DNA of 64,000 nt from Phycisphaerales bacterium (GCA_007693845.1 RECV01000142.1:30957-94956), one strand, 5' to 3'. Shown: positions 36,472 through 44,224, numbered from the stretch's first letter. The notes: a model not told the origin generated them from the letters alone. Numbers and translations are program-made.

Positions 36472-37677
36472 TTACATAAAGAAGACTTCCGTGATGATCA
36501 GCCCGATGACGGGAATGACAACGAACACGGCGAAGAGGAAGATAAACGCGTAACGCTTGGATTCCGCGGCCAGTCGGCCGTACCAGCGGGCCAAGCCCAT
36601 CGGAACGATACGCAACGGATACCAGATCGCGGTCCCGATCAGGTTGAACATCACGTGAAAGAGGGCGACGGTCACCGCGGCCGAGACGGGGTTCGCCGTC
36701 GCGGCGATCACGCCGGTAAACGTCGTCCCCAGATTCGCGCCGAGCATGAACGCGAAAACCCGCTTCAGTTTGACAACGCCCGCGCCGGCGAGCGGCACGA
36801 TGAGACTGGTGGTGATCGTGCTCGCCTGCACGAGCACGGTTGAAATCACGCCGACGACGTACGACGTGAAGTCGTTGCGGAAAAAGTACGTGCGAAACAG
36901 CCCTTCGACCCGGCTCAGCAGCGCGCCCTTGAGATTCTTGACCATGAACACGAGCGCGGTAAAGAGCAGCACCAGGCCGATGATGGCGATGATGATCCCC
37001 TTCAGGAGTGGGGAAGCGGTAAACAGGCCGCCGACTCCGTCCACCAGATTGACCATCGGTCGCGTGATCACCTTGACCGGGCTGTTGGGGTTTTCGACTT
37101 CCGGCGCGCCGATCAGGTCGGTGAGTCTCATCGCGGTCAGGGTGAGCCAGCCCCGGCCGTCCGGGTGAAACGCCCCGGTGATGAGTTCCAACGGGAACAG
37201 GACGGCCACCGTGACGAGATTGAAGATGTCGTGCATCAACGCCGCGGTAAACGCACGGCGAAACTGGCGGCGGATCCGGATGTTGCCCAGCGAGACGATG
37301 ACCCCGGTCACCGAGGTGCCGATGTTCGCGCCCATGATCGCGAACACGGCCGTGGCGAGCGAGATCTGCCCGGAGGCGACGAGCGTGATAATGAGCGCCG
37401 TGGTGAAGGAAGAGCTCTGCACGACGGCGGTGACGAAGACCGCGCCGAGCAGCGCGACGAACGGGTTATCGCCGTGCGCGAAGATGCGCTGGAGCCAGTC
37501 GCCGGCATCGCCGACGTACTTGAGCCCTTCTCCCATGATGTTGATCGCGCTGAGGAAAAAATAGAGGCACAGCCCCGCAATGATGCCGTGCTTCCACGCG
37601 CCGCGCCTCCGGCGCTGGAGCGGCCGGAGCGGTGAGGCATTGGATTCGTGGTTTTCGTCGATGTGGTCTTGGTTCAT
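36472..37677 (-). CDS. Na+/phosphate cotransporter family protein
   Basis: A 401-residue Na/Pi-II type symporter. Two inverted repeats are visible, each with a serine-rich helical hairpin: VTAVVQSSSFTTALIITLVASGQISLATAVFAIMGANIGTSVTG and STVLVQASTITTSLIVPLAGAGVVKLKRVFAFMLGANLGTTFTG. The N-terminal 30 residues are polar with a basic patch, followed by about nine membrane spans. Some relatives carry PhoU as a fused C-terminal domain; here it is the next gene. Three 11-bp-spaced repeats lie upstream (37704-37736) and may be a PHO box. Confidence 0.93.
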   Translation of the reverse strand: MNQDHIDENHESNASPLRPLQRRRRGAWKHGIIAGLCLYFFLSAINIMGEGLKYVGDAGDWLQRIFAHGDNPFVALLGAVFVTAVVQSSSFTTALIITLVASGQISLATAVFAIMGANIGTSVTGVIVSLGNIRIRRQFRRAFTAALMHDIFNLVTVAVLFPLELITGAFHPDGRGWLTLTAMRLTDLIGAPEVENPNSPVKVITRPMVNLVDGVGGLFTASPLLKGIIIAIIGLVLLFTALVFMVKNLKGALLSRVEGLFRTYFFRNDFTSYVVGVISTVLVQASTITTSLIVPLAGAGVVKLKRVFAFMLGANLGTTFTGVIAATANPVSAAVTVALFHVMFNLIGTAIWYPLRIVPMGLARWYGRLAAESKRYAFIFLFAVFVVIPVIGLIITEVFFM

Positions 37678-37703
37678 GCGGCAATCCGAAGGGTTTCTCG
37701 CAT

Positions 37704-37736
37704 GTTCAGAACTTGTTCAATTTGTGTAAAGGGCAG
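37704..37736 (-). promoter_or_regulatory. PHO box-like direct repeats upstream of the Na/Pi-PhoU operon
   Basis: On the minus strand three hexamers, TTTACA, TGAACA and TGAACA, follow each other at exactly 11-bp steps, beginning about 50 bp before the transporter start. Eleven-bp-spaced direct repeats are the known layout of PhoB/PhoP boxes; read on the plus strand, the units begin GTTCA as in Streptomyces. No PhoB gene is in the window. Confidence 0.45.
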
Positions 37737-37878
37737 CATGATACGGACCGCCGGCGGGTTCGGGGCGATTCCGGCCGGAAGAGATAAAAATCATGGTTTT
37801 TGACGCTGCTGGCCCGTCATGGCCGAAGTCCGCGCTGATATGCTGGACATTCACTTCTGACTGGGGACCTTCTGAACC

Positions 37879-38328
37879 ATGAGCGACCGTATGGAAGTCG
37901 AGCTCTACACCGACGGCGCATGTTCCGGCAATCCGGGCCCCGGCGGCTGGGCGTACATCCTCAAACATCCCGCCAGCGGGTCCGAACGCGAAGAATCCGG
38001 CGGGGAGGCCGACACCACCAACAATCGCATGGAGCTGATTTCCGTCATCCGCGGCCTCGAAGCTCTCTCGGAACCGTGTCGCGTGCGGCTGATCTCAGAC
38101 AGCCAGTACGTCCTCAAAGGCCTCGATGAATGGCTTGACGGATGGAAAAAGAAGGGCTGGCGCAACTCCAGGCGAGAACCGGTCAAAAATATTGAGCTCT
38201 GGAAACAGCTTGATACGCTCCGCCAGAAACATGAGATCCGCGGCGAATGGATCCGCGGCCACAATGACCACCCCGAGAATGAACGGTGCGACCGTATGGC
38301 CGTCGCCGCTGCAGAGCGGTTCAAGTAG
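37879..38328 (+). CDS. rnhA: Ribonuclease HI
   Basis: Cuts the RNA strand of RNA-DNA hybrids, 149 residues. The four catalytic acids are in place: ELYTDGACSGNPGPGGWAY (Asp), TTNNRMELISVIRGLEAL (Glu), RLISDSQYVLKGL (Asp) and the C-terminal Asp in NERCDRMA. The flexible-loop histidine is in RGHNDHPENE. The basic helix region (WKKKGWRNSRREPVKN) is retained, so it should bind hybrids like the E. coli enzyme. ATG 37891 is an alternative start. A TATGCT element at 37839-37844 would give a leader of about 30 nt. Confidence 0.96.
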   Translation: MSDRMEVELYTDGACSGNPGPGGWAYILKHPASGSEREESGGEADTTNNRMELISVIRGLEALSEPCRVRLISDSQYVLKGLDEWLDGWKKKGWRNSRREPVKNIELWKQLDTLRQKHEIRGEWIRGHNDHPENERCDRMAVAAAERFK

Positions 38329-38361
38329 TTTTCTCGAATCAGACGGATGGCGGATTGCCGC

Positions 38362-39441
38362 TCACGCCTGTGGCGAGATCGGCTTGATATTCACGTGTTT
38401 CGAAGTCACTTCCACCGTAAGGTGCGGGCCGAGGGAAAAACGCCGCGGCCGATCGTCTGCATCGTGAATCGCCTCTGAAATTTTGCGGACCATCACATAA
38501 CCGAGACGATCGATCAGGGCGGGCTCGTTTTGCAGCGCGACGCGACGAAGTCCCGCCGTCAGGAGCGGGATCGGGTGCGCTCGCAACGTCGATCGCGGCC
38601 ACCCTTCATCCGGAATTGACAAACGGCTGCCGAAGACACGATCCAGCTCACGTTCCACCAGCGTGGCGGCCCACGCCAACTGCTCCGCCGACGTGTGGGC
38701 GCGACGGGCGGCGTGCGGCCAGAGCGACTCCAGAATGGGCAGAACGTCCGCGCGCAATCGGTTTCGGGAACGGTCACGATCTCGATTTGATGCATCTTCC
38801 CGCCAGGTCAGCCCGGCCGCGAGACACAACGATCGGCATGATTCCTTCTCTTCGCTGAGCAGAGGCCGAACCAGTTTCACGCCTGACTTCAGCGTGCGAA
38901 CCGGCCGCATTCCTGACAATCCTTCCACGCCAGCACCACGCGCGAGATTCATGAGGATCGTTTCCAATTGATCTTCAGCGTGATGCGCGGTCAGAATGAT
39001 CTTCGCTTCGTGCCGCTGCGCAATTTCGACCAGTGCGTTGTAGCGCATCTCGCGCGCTGCCTCAGCCAGATTGCCTGATGATGAGTGATCGGGATAGATG
39101 TCGGCTCGTTCATGCAAGACGCCGAATCGCTCCGCCAGTTGACGCACATGCTCTGCGTCGTGGTCGGCTTCCTGGCGAAGATGGTGATGGACGTGCGCCA
39201 GCACGGGCTCGACGCTTGAGAGAAACGAAGCGGCTTGTTCGCGCAAGGCCAGCATGGTGGCCAGCAAAGCGGTCGAATCAACCCCGCCGCTCGCCGCAAT
39301 GACAATCGGCCCGCCGGTGTATTCGGTTTCACGCAGCAGGCAGCCGCGGACAACCGGCACCAGCGGATGCCGTCTGGCTTGAATCGGCAGGGGGGCCGAT
39401 TTGTCCGGCCTTTCGCTCGGTTTGGATGCGGAGTGGCTCAC
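38362..39441 (-). CDS. tilS: tRNA(Ile)-lysidine synthase
   Basis: Converts C34 to lysidine in the AUA-reading tRNA-Ile, with ATP and lysine. The 359-residue N-type ATPase has the PP-loop IVIAASGGVDSTALLATML, HVHHHLRQEADHDAEHV and ILTAHHAEDQLETILMNLARGAGVEGLSGM, all typical. The C-terminal domain is short and weakly conserved. I chose GTG 39441 because a TACTAT element ends 7 nt upstream; the frame is open to another GTG at 39465. It is divergent from the gene at 39466, sharing a symmetric -10. Confidence 0.94.
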   Translation of the reverse strand: MSHSASKPSERPDKSAPLPIQARRHPLVPVVRGCLLRETEYTGGPIVIAASGGVDSTALLATMLALREQAASFLSSVEPVLAHVHHHLRQEADHDAEHVRQLAERFGVLHERADIYPDHSSSGNLAEAAREMRYNALVEIAQRHEAKIILTAHHAEDQLETILMNLARGAGVEGLSGMRPVRTLKSGVKLVRPLLSEEKESCRSLCLAAGLTWREDASNRDRDRSRNRLRADVLPILESLWPHAARRAHTSAEQLAWAATLVERELDRVFGSRLSIPDEGWPRSTLRAHPIPLLTAGLRRVALQNEPALIDRLGYVMVRKISEAIHDADDRPRRFSLGPHLTVEVTSKHVNIKPISPQA

Positions 39442-39447
39442 CAACCG

Positions 39448-39454
39448 ATAGTAT
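39448..39454. promoter_or_regulatory. Bidirectional symmetric -10 element (tilS / coiled-coil gene)
   Basis: The seven bases ATAGTAT read TACTAT on the minus strand, ending 7 nt before the tilS GTG, and TAGTAT on the plus strand, ending 12 nt before ATG 39466. One element could serve both divergent genes. Confidence 0.5.
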
Positions 39455-39465
39455 GCGCAGTTCAC

Positions 39466-40215
39466 ATGAAGTCCGCGATGACGACGCTGCTGTTGTTGGC
39501 CACAACGACGGATGAGACCAATGAGACGACGGGACTCGATATCGCCGCCGCCATGGTGATCGTCGGCGGCGTGGTGGCCATCGCTCTGCTCATCACCGTT
39601 GCCGTCCGCGGCAAGGTCGCGCGTCGGCAGGCCGAACGCCCCACCGCCCGGGAGATGATCGAGCAGATCAAGGCCCGCGCAGAAGGTGGGCGGGGACGGT
39701 CCGGCCCGGTTCCAGAGTCATCCCGGGATGCGGAAAACCTTGACATCGGACGCCGGTTGGCCTCGCAACTGGACAACAAAGCCGAGCGGCTTGAAATTCT
39801 GCTCGATGAAGCGCGACGTGAGATTGAGCGGCTGGAAGCCACTTTGCGCAGCGTGAACGAGCACCATCACGCCCGACCCCATCCGCCACAGGAAACGCCG
39901 CAGGAATCATCGGCAGGTTCGAGATGGAGTGACGCCGCGCTCGACATGGTCGACGCGGACGATGGGGACGATGCGGATCGCGAGAAGTCGGATGATGCTG
40001 ATCCGGACGGTCGAACGCCCCCCCACGAAGTGGATGCAACGGAACGACTGTCCCACGGCGCGCCGCAACCGGAGCCGGAAGTCGAACTCGATCCGTTGAC
40101 CCGCTCGGTTTATGCCCTTGCGGACGATGGGCGCTCATCAGTCGAGATTGCCCGGGAACTGGATGAGCAGATCGGCAAGGTGGAATTGATCCTGGCTCTG
40201 CGTCCGCGCGAATGA
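39466..40215 (+). CDS. Membrane-anchored coiled-coil protein with C-terminal HTH-like segment
   Basis: A 249-residue protein of unknown function. One membrane span near the N-terminus (AAAMVIVGGVVAIALLITVAV) is followed by a basic stretch, a coiled coil (LASQLDNKAERLEILLDEARREIERLEATL), a Pro- and Asp-rich disordered linker, and a final ~40-residue helical block (LTRSVYALADDGRSSVEIARELDEQIGKVELILALR). That block resembles the short helix-turn-helix at the end of DUF2802/DUF6115-type proteins. The function is not known. It is divergent from tilS. Confidence 0.75.
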   Translation: MKSAMTTLLLLATTTDETNETTGLDIAAAMVIVGGVVAIALLITVAVRGKVARRQAERPTAREMIEQIKARAEGGRGRSGPVPESSRDAENLDIGRRLASQLDNKAERLEILLDEARREIERLEATLRSVNEHHHARPHPPQETPQESSAGSRWSDAALDMVDADDGDDADREKSDDADPDGRTPPHEVDATERLSHGAPQPEPEVELDPLTRSVYALADDGRSSVEIARELDEQIGKVELILALRPRE

Positions 40216-40242
40216 GTCAACCATCTTTCCGGATGTCGTAGG

Positions 40243-40410
40243 TCAATTCCCACCGTTGACCGGAGTCGGTCGCAGGGAATTGCCGAGTCCTCGAGCAGCG
40301 TCGAACGAGAGCGTATCGAGCGCATGGCGCAGGTTGGTCACATGCGCTGCGCAGAGGACACGTTGGCCGACATCTTCACTGCTCACCGCGGTACAGCCGC
40401 AATGATTCAT
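40243..40410 (-). CDS. Doubtful small protein next to the palindrome
   Basis: A 55-residue frame starting MNHCGCTAVSSEDVGQRVLC and ending in a polar tail. GGAAGG touches the ATG, and a GTG six codons further up (40428) lies directly beside the 32-bp palindrome, which would place that palindrome at the promoter of this frame. It has three cysteines. I recognise no family, and the frame may be chance. Confidence 0.25.
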   Translation of the reverse strand: MNHCGCTAVSSEDVGQRVLCAAHVTNLRHALDTLSFDAARGLGNSLRPTPVNGGN

Positions 40411-40429
40411 CCTTCCATGAGTTCGCACG

Positions 40430-40461
40430 TTAGTTCGTATTTTTGCAAAAATACGAACTAA
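40430..40461. repeat. Perfect 32-bp palindrome
   Basis: The left arm TTAGTTCGTATTTTTG is followed directly by its exact reverse complement: 16 bp per arm, no spacer and no mismatch. It is AT-rich in GC-rich surroundings. It could be an operator for a dimeric or tetrameric regulator, or a recombination site. It lacks the T-run after the stem expected of an intrinsic terminator. Confidence 0.8.
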
Positions 40462-40991
40462 TGGCGAAGGACTGCCTCGCGGTGTGGCCTAAGCCCTTTT
40501 CTCACAGTTGTTTCGGTGAACGCATCTCGGGCGGCGCTGAAAATCGGGCCGGCTTCACCGGCTGCCATGACCACGTGCGATGTGATCCGCGCGGCCCCAA
40601 TGGTGTGACCTGCGCGACCCACGGCGCGCCCCGGCTCCGCGTGGATCGGCTTCACTCCCCAAGATCCCCGCTTTTCACATCATGTCACAGGTTTTCGGCC
40701 AGCAACGTTGCCTGCTCTCTGGCTCCAATCGCGGAAAGCGACTGATTCGGCGCTACGAAGCGGCAGATCCGAACGCGGACCCGCGATCTCGGGCGAAATC
40801 TCAGCCACGCCTGCCATGCCGGGGCATGCACGGAAGCGCCTCACGCCTCGATGGGATGGCTTCGACTCTTTGGTCACGTTCCTTTCGTTCCGCGCCGTGG
40901 CCAGTTTCGGGCCGCGAACCCTCCTACGAGCTGAAAGGCGGCGCGCGGACGGAGCGCTTCGGGGAAGCGTGCCACGCTCGTCGGTGTCGGC

Positions 40992-40997
40992 TAAACT
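40992..40997 (+). promoter_or_regulatory. Candidate -10 element of comM
   Basis: TAAACT, then six bases, then GTG 41004; leaderless spacing. Confidence 0.48.
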
Positions 40998-41003
40998 GCG
41001 CGA

Positions 41004-42527
41004 GTGATCAGCCGGGTGCAGAGTTTTGTTCTCCGGGGCATCGATGCGATTGCCTGCGAGATCGAGGCCGATCTTTCCTCGGTCGGCCTGCCCAAGACGA
41101 CCATCGTCGGCCTGCCGGATACGGCGGTGAAGGAGTCGACGGAACGGGTGCGCACAGCGTTGCTGAACAGCGGCTACCGGTTTCCCCAAACGCGACTGAC
41201 GATCAATCTCGCCCCGGCGGATGTCAAGAAGGAAGGGCCGGTGTACGACCTGCCGATCGCGCTTGCGCTGCTGCGCGCCGATGGCACGATTGAACCGAGC
41301 GCGGATGGCCGTCCACGGCTGGATACATTCTTGATTGCCGGCGAGCTCGCGCTCGATGGACGCGTTCGGCCGATCAAAGGCGCGATCAGTCTGGCGATGC
41401 TCGCACGGGATGAAAATGTGCGGGGTGTCATCGTGCCGCGCGCCAATGCGCCGGAAGCCGCCACCGTTGATGGCATCGACGTCTTCGGTATCGAAACACT
41501 GGGCGAACTCGTTGCGTTTTTCAACGGCCAGGCACAACTCTCGCCGCACGAAACCATCGATGCGGACACGCTGATCGCCGAAGCTCAGCCGGCAGTTGAT
41601 TTCGGCGACATTCGCGGGCAGGAAGCGGCCAAGCGCGCGATCGTGATTGCAGCTTCAGGCGGGCACAATCTGCTCATGCTCGGGCCGGCGGGGACGGGCA
41701 AGACGATGATGGCCAAGGCCTTGCCCGGCATCCTGCCACGCCTGACCCGGGAGGAATGCCTGGAAGTTACGCGCATTTACTCCAGCGTCGGCGCGATTCC
41801 GAACGGCGCGCCGCTCATGACCACGCGCCCAGTGCGCACGCCGCACCACACGGCTTCCAGCCCGGCGATCATCGGCGGGGGAACGAACCCCCGGCCGGGC
41901 GATGTGTCGCTTGCGCATCGCGGAATTCTGTTTCTGGATGAACTGCCGGAGTTCAGCCGGGCCGTGTTGGAGACGCTCCGTCAGCCGCTGGAAGATGGAT
42001 GCGTAACGATCGCGCGTTCGCAGGGATCGATCACGTTTCCCGCGCGGTTCATGCTGGTGGGGGCGCTGAATCCCACGCCAAAGGGGGCGATGGCGGAAGA
42101 CGAAGTCGGCCGCCGCGCGATGGAGAAGTATCTCGCGCGGCTATCCGGCCCGCTGGTGGACCGGATCGATCTACACATCGAAGTCCCCGCCGTGCCGTAC
42201 CGGCAACTGACGTCCAAGGTTCGCGGCACGGACACGCAAACGATGCGGGAGATGGTGCTGTCCGCCCGGCAGGTGCAGCAGAAACGGCAGGGGCGGAAAC
42301 CCAACGGCGAACTCAACGGGCGCGAGCTTGATCAGATGGCCGCCCTGGATGAATCAAGCCGGGAGACCCTCGGATCGTTCATGCGGGAGATGGGGTTGAG
42401 TGCCCGGGCGTACGACAAGATCCGACGGGTCGCGCGGACAATCGCGGATCTGGAGCGCTCAGAACGCGTCGAAATGCACCATGTGACCGAGGCGGTGCAA
42501 TACCGATTGCTCGATCGATTGCTGTAG
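41004..42527 (+). CDS. comM: ComM/YifB family Mg-chelatase-like AAA+ ATPase
   Basis: A 507-residue hexameric helicase-like ATPase; ComM drives branch migration of incoming DNA in natural transformation, and the family is widespread in non-competent bacteria too. The N-terminal Lon-like domain (VQSFVLRGIDAIACEIEADLSSVGLPKTTIVGLPDTAVKES) is followed by GQEAAKRAIVIAASGGHNLLMLGPAGTGKTMMAKALPGILP with Walker A near residue 230, GIGG-like IIGGGTNPRPGDVSLAHRGILFLDELPEF (Walker B) and a C-terminal lid with ARTIADLERSE. The GTG start is chosen from the -10 spacing. The gene stands alone; no competence gene is nearby. Confidence 0.94.
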   Translation: MISRVQSFVLRGIDAIACEIEADLSSVGLPKTTIVGLPDTAVKESTERVRTALLNSGYRFPQTRLTINLAPADVKKEGPVYDLPIALALLRADGTIEPSADGRPRLDTFLIAGELALDGRVRPIKGAISLAMLARDENVRGVIVPRANAPEAATVDGIDVFGIETLGELVAFFNGQAQLSPHETIDADTLIAEAQPAVDFGDIRGQEAAKRAIVIAASGGHNLLMLGPAGTGKTMMAKALPGILPRLTREECLEVTRIYSSVGAIPNGAPLMTTRPVRTPHHTASSPAIIGGGTNPRPGDVSLAHRGILFLDELPEFSRAVLETLRQPLEDGCVTIARSQGSITFPARFMLVGALNPTPKGAMAEDEVGRRAMEKYLARLSGPLVDRIDLHIEVPAVPYRQLTSKVRGTDTQTMREMVLSARQVQQKRQGRKPNGELNGRELDQMAALDESSRETLGSFMREMGLSARAYDKIRRVARTIADLERSERVEMHHVTEAVQYRLLDRLL

Positions 42528-42732
42528 ACGACCGGAGATGGATTCCATTTGAGCGTCGGTCGTTTCGGGGGTCACGATGCGCGGGCGGACCCAGGTGAGC
42601 GAACGAGTGAAGCGACGGAGGGACGAAGCGACGAAGGCGTTCCTTGAGCTGCGGCGGAGATCGCCATATCACACGCCAGCCCGCTCAGACGCCGCCAGCC
42701 ATTCGTTTCGCCGGGGAGAGGGTTTCTGCTGT

Positions 42733-42752
42733 CTCGACCGGACTCGACCGGA
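42733..42752. repeat. Tandem 10-bp direct repeat
   Basis: CTCGACCGGA is repeated twice without a spacer in non-coding DNA. Its role is unknown. Confidence 0.6.
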
Positions 42753-42942
42753 ACGAACGGGGTGAAATGGGCGTGTATATGCAGTAGGGACAACGCGGAC
42801 TCAGCGGGGGCGGGCATCGTGGCGGATTTGTCGGTGGAATCGGCTGATCCGGTGAACCGTGATGCGGCCGGGGACGAAAGATTGATTGAGTTCTTTCCGC
42901 CTGATGCCTAGAGTTATGGCATCCTAGAGATGGGGAAAGCGC

Positions 42943-42961
42943 CCGCGACATGGTGTCGCGG
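42943..42961. other. Perfect hairpin in the leader of the secreted gene
   Basis: CCGCGACA and TGTCGCGG arms around a TGG loop, 30 bases before the start codon. It could influence translation or stability. Confidence 0.45.
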
Positions 42962-42990
42962 CGACGGGTTTACTTCGATTGGAGTTCGTT

Positions 42991-44043
42991 ATGTTGCGAC
43001 GTCAACAAATTCCGTTCCAACTCAACCGGCACTGCAAGCCGCTTATGATTGCGGTCGCGGCTGGCACCATGCTGCTGGCGGGTGATGCATTGGGTCAACG
43101 GCTTTCCGACCGCATCAACCAGGTCATGCAGGACCGGCAGCGCGAAGAAGCGCGAAACACGGACAAGGGCTACATGCTCAGCGTCCTCCTGTACACCGAC
43201 CTCACGATCCGCTTTCAGGACACGGAGGCGCGTGATGCGTTGAATCACCTCCGGGATGTCCTCGGCATCCCGATCGTCGGCCGCTGGATGGACGATCGCA
43301 CGGGCATGGGCCTTAACCCACGCGCGAGAATCAACCTGAACGCGGAGAACCGGCCTGCGTTGGCGATCCTCGAGAGCGTCCTTGAACAGGCCGCGGATTT
43401 CGAGGATACAACGTGGCAGTTGCGCGATGGGTTTGTCGAAGTCGGAACCAAGGAACGCCTGAGCGTTCCGGCGGCGCGCGAAACGCGCTTCTACGACATC
43501 CGTGATCTGCTCTGGGAACCCACCTCATTTGATAACGCCCCGAACTTCGACCTCGACCAGGCTCTGCAGCAAGGCGGCGGGGGTGGTGCCGGTGGGGGCG
43601 GTGCCGGCGGCGGCGGTGGTGGATTCGGCGGGGGTGGAGGCGGAGGCGTTCTCTTCGGTGGCCCCGGAGAAGATCCCGAGTTTCGCACCACCGAAGAGCG
43701 CGCGCAGGATCTGATAGAACTCATCCGTGAACTCATTGAACCCGATGCCTGGTTCAACGAGTGGGCGAGTATTCGCTACTACCAGGGGGCGCTGATCATC
43801 CGCGCACCCGACTACATTCACCGGCAAATCAACGGCTATCCCTACCGGACTCGACCGGTTCGGGGTTCCGCGTCGGCGACAGACGGCCAACGATTCCTGA
43901 CCTTCGCCGGCAGCCAGTCGATCATCACCGTCAACGGCTGGCCGCACGAGAAGTCCCACGGCACGCTCTATACACCAGAGGGTATTGTCGTCGAGGGTGG
44001 GAGCGCGGATGCTGCTGCCACCGAGGGCGGCGATGAAAAGTAG
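42991..44043 (+). CDS. Secreted protein with a Gly-rich linker
   Basis: A 350-residue exported protein of unknown function. A basic start and hydrophobic segment (PLMIAVAAGTMLLAGDALGQ) form a signal peptide. The first half alternates helices and strands, with VLLYTDLTIRFQDTEARDALNHLRDVLGIPIV and NAENRPALAILESVLEQAA, resembling the small repeat domains of secretin N-termini. A run of ~30 mostly glycine residues then leads to a second part (LIELIRELIEPDAWFNEWASIRYYQGALIIRAPDYIHRQI) that looks like a secretin-type N-domain. No secretin pore domain is present. GGAG lies 6 nt before the ATG. A strong terminator follows. Confidence 0.78.
   Translation: MLRRQQIPFQLNRHCKPLMIAVAAGTMLLAGDALGQRLSDRINQVMQDRQREEARNTDKGYMLSVLLYTDLTIRFQDTEARDALNHLRDVLGIPIVGRWMDDRTGMGLNPRARINLNAENRPALAILESVLEQAADFEDTTWQLRDGFVEVGTKERLSVPAARETRFYDIRDLLWEPTSFDNAPNFDLDQALQQGGGGGAGGGGAGGGGGGFGGGGGGGVLFGGPGEDPEFRTTEERAQDLIELIRELIEPDAWFNEWASIRYYQGALIIRAPDYIHRQINGYPYRTRPVRGSASATDGQRFLTFAGSQSIITVNGWPHEKSHGTLYTPEGIVVEGGSADAAATEGGDEK
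43572..43662 (+). repeat. Low-complexity Gly-coding repeat
   Basis: GGC/GGT/GGG-rich stretch inside the secreted protein gene, with imperfect repeats of a GGTGCC(GGCGGC)n type. It encodes the Gly-rich linker and is prone to length variation. Confidence 0.7.
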
Positions 44044-44112
44044 CAACCCGCACATGACCCGCATCAGGCGATGCGGAGAGCCATCATCCGGCTCGATTGA
44101 CCAGTAACCACA

Positions 44113-44146
44113 CGCGGAGCGATTTTCCTGATCGCTCCGCGTTTTT
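44113..44146 (+). terminator. Intrinsic terminator after the secreted Gly-rich gene
   Basis: A perfect 11-bp stem, CGCGGAGCGAT with ATCGCTCCGCG, around a 7-nt loop, followed by TTTTT. This is the clearest Rho-independent terminator in the window, about 70 nt after the stop codon at 44043. Confidence 0.88.
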
Positions 44147-44224
44147 CGTTCTCCGTGGGATTCATTCGACCGGGGGAAGATTTTCTCCCGCGGCGTGTCA
44201 AACATGATGAACGACGTGTTGGTC

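Larger units (their letters stand above)
40216..41003. other. 788-bp stretch almost without genes
   Basis: Between the coiled-coil gene and comM no convincing protein gene was found except a doubtful 55-codon frame on the minus strand. Longer open frames here have no ribosome site and no recognisable motif. The region holds a perfect 32-bp AT-rich palindrome (40430-40461) and the comM promoter at its end. Confidence 0.6.
42528..42990. other. 463-bp intergenic region before the secreted Gly-rich gene
   Basis: No gene was found. It contains two spaced copies of GAAGCGACG (42609, 42625), a tandem 10-bp repeat (42733-42752), two TAGAG-type hexamers (42909, 42925) that may be promoters, and a perfect 8-bp hairpin (42943-42961) in the presumed leader. 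Confidence 0.5.

Noticed and set aside
40430..40461. XerCD dif site or LexA box for the 32-bp palindrome
   Set aside because: The arms do not match dif-type arms, the central hexamer is fully symmetric, and the half-site order does not fit the known CGAAC-N4-GTTCG LexA box.
40682..41007. Open frames before comM as a protein gene
   Set aside because: They have no ribosome site, no recognisable domain and a Ser/Arg/Pro-rich composition typical of chance frames; none is favoured by a -10 element.
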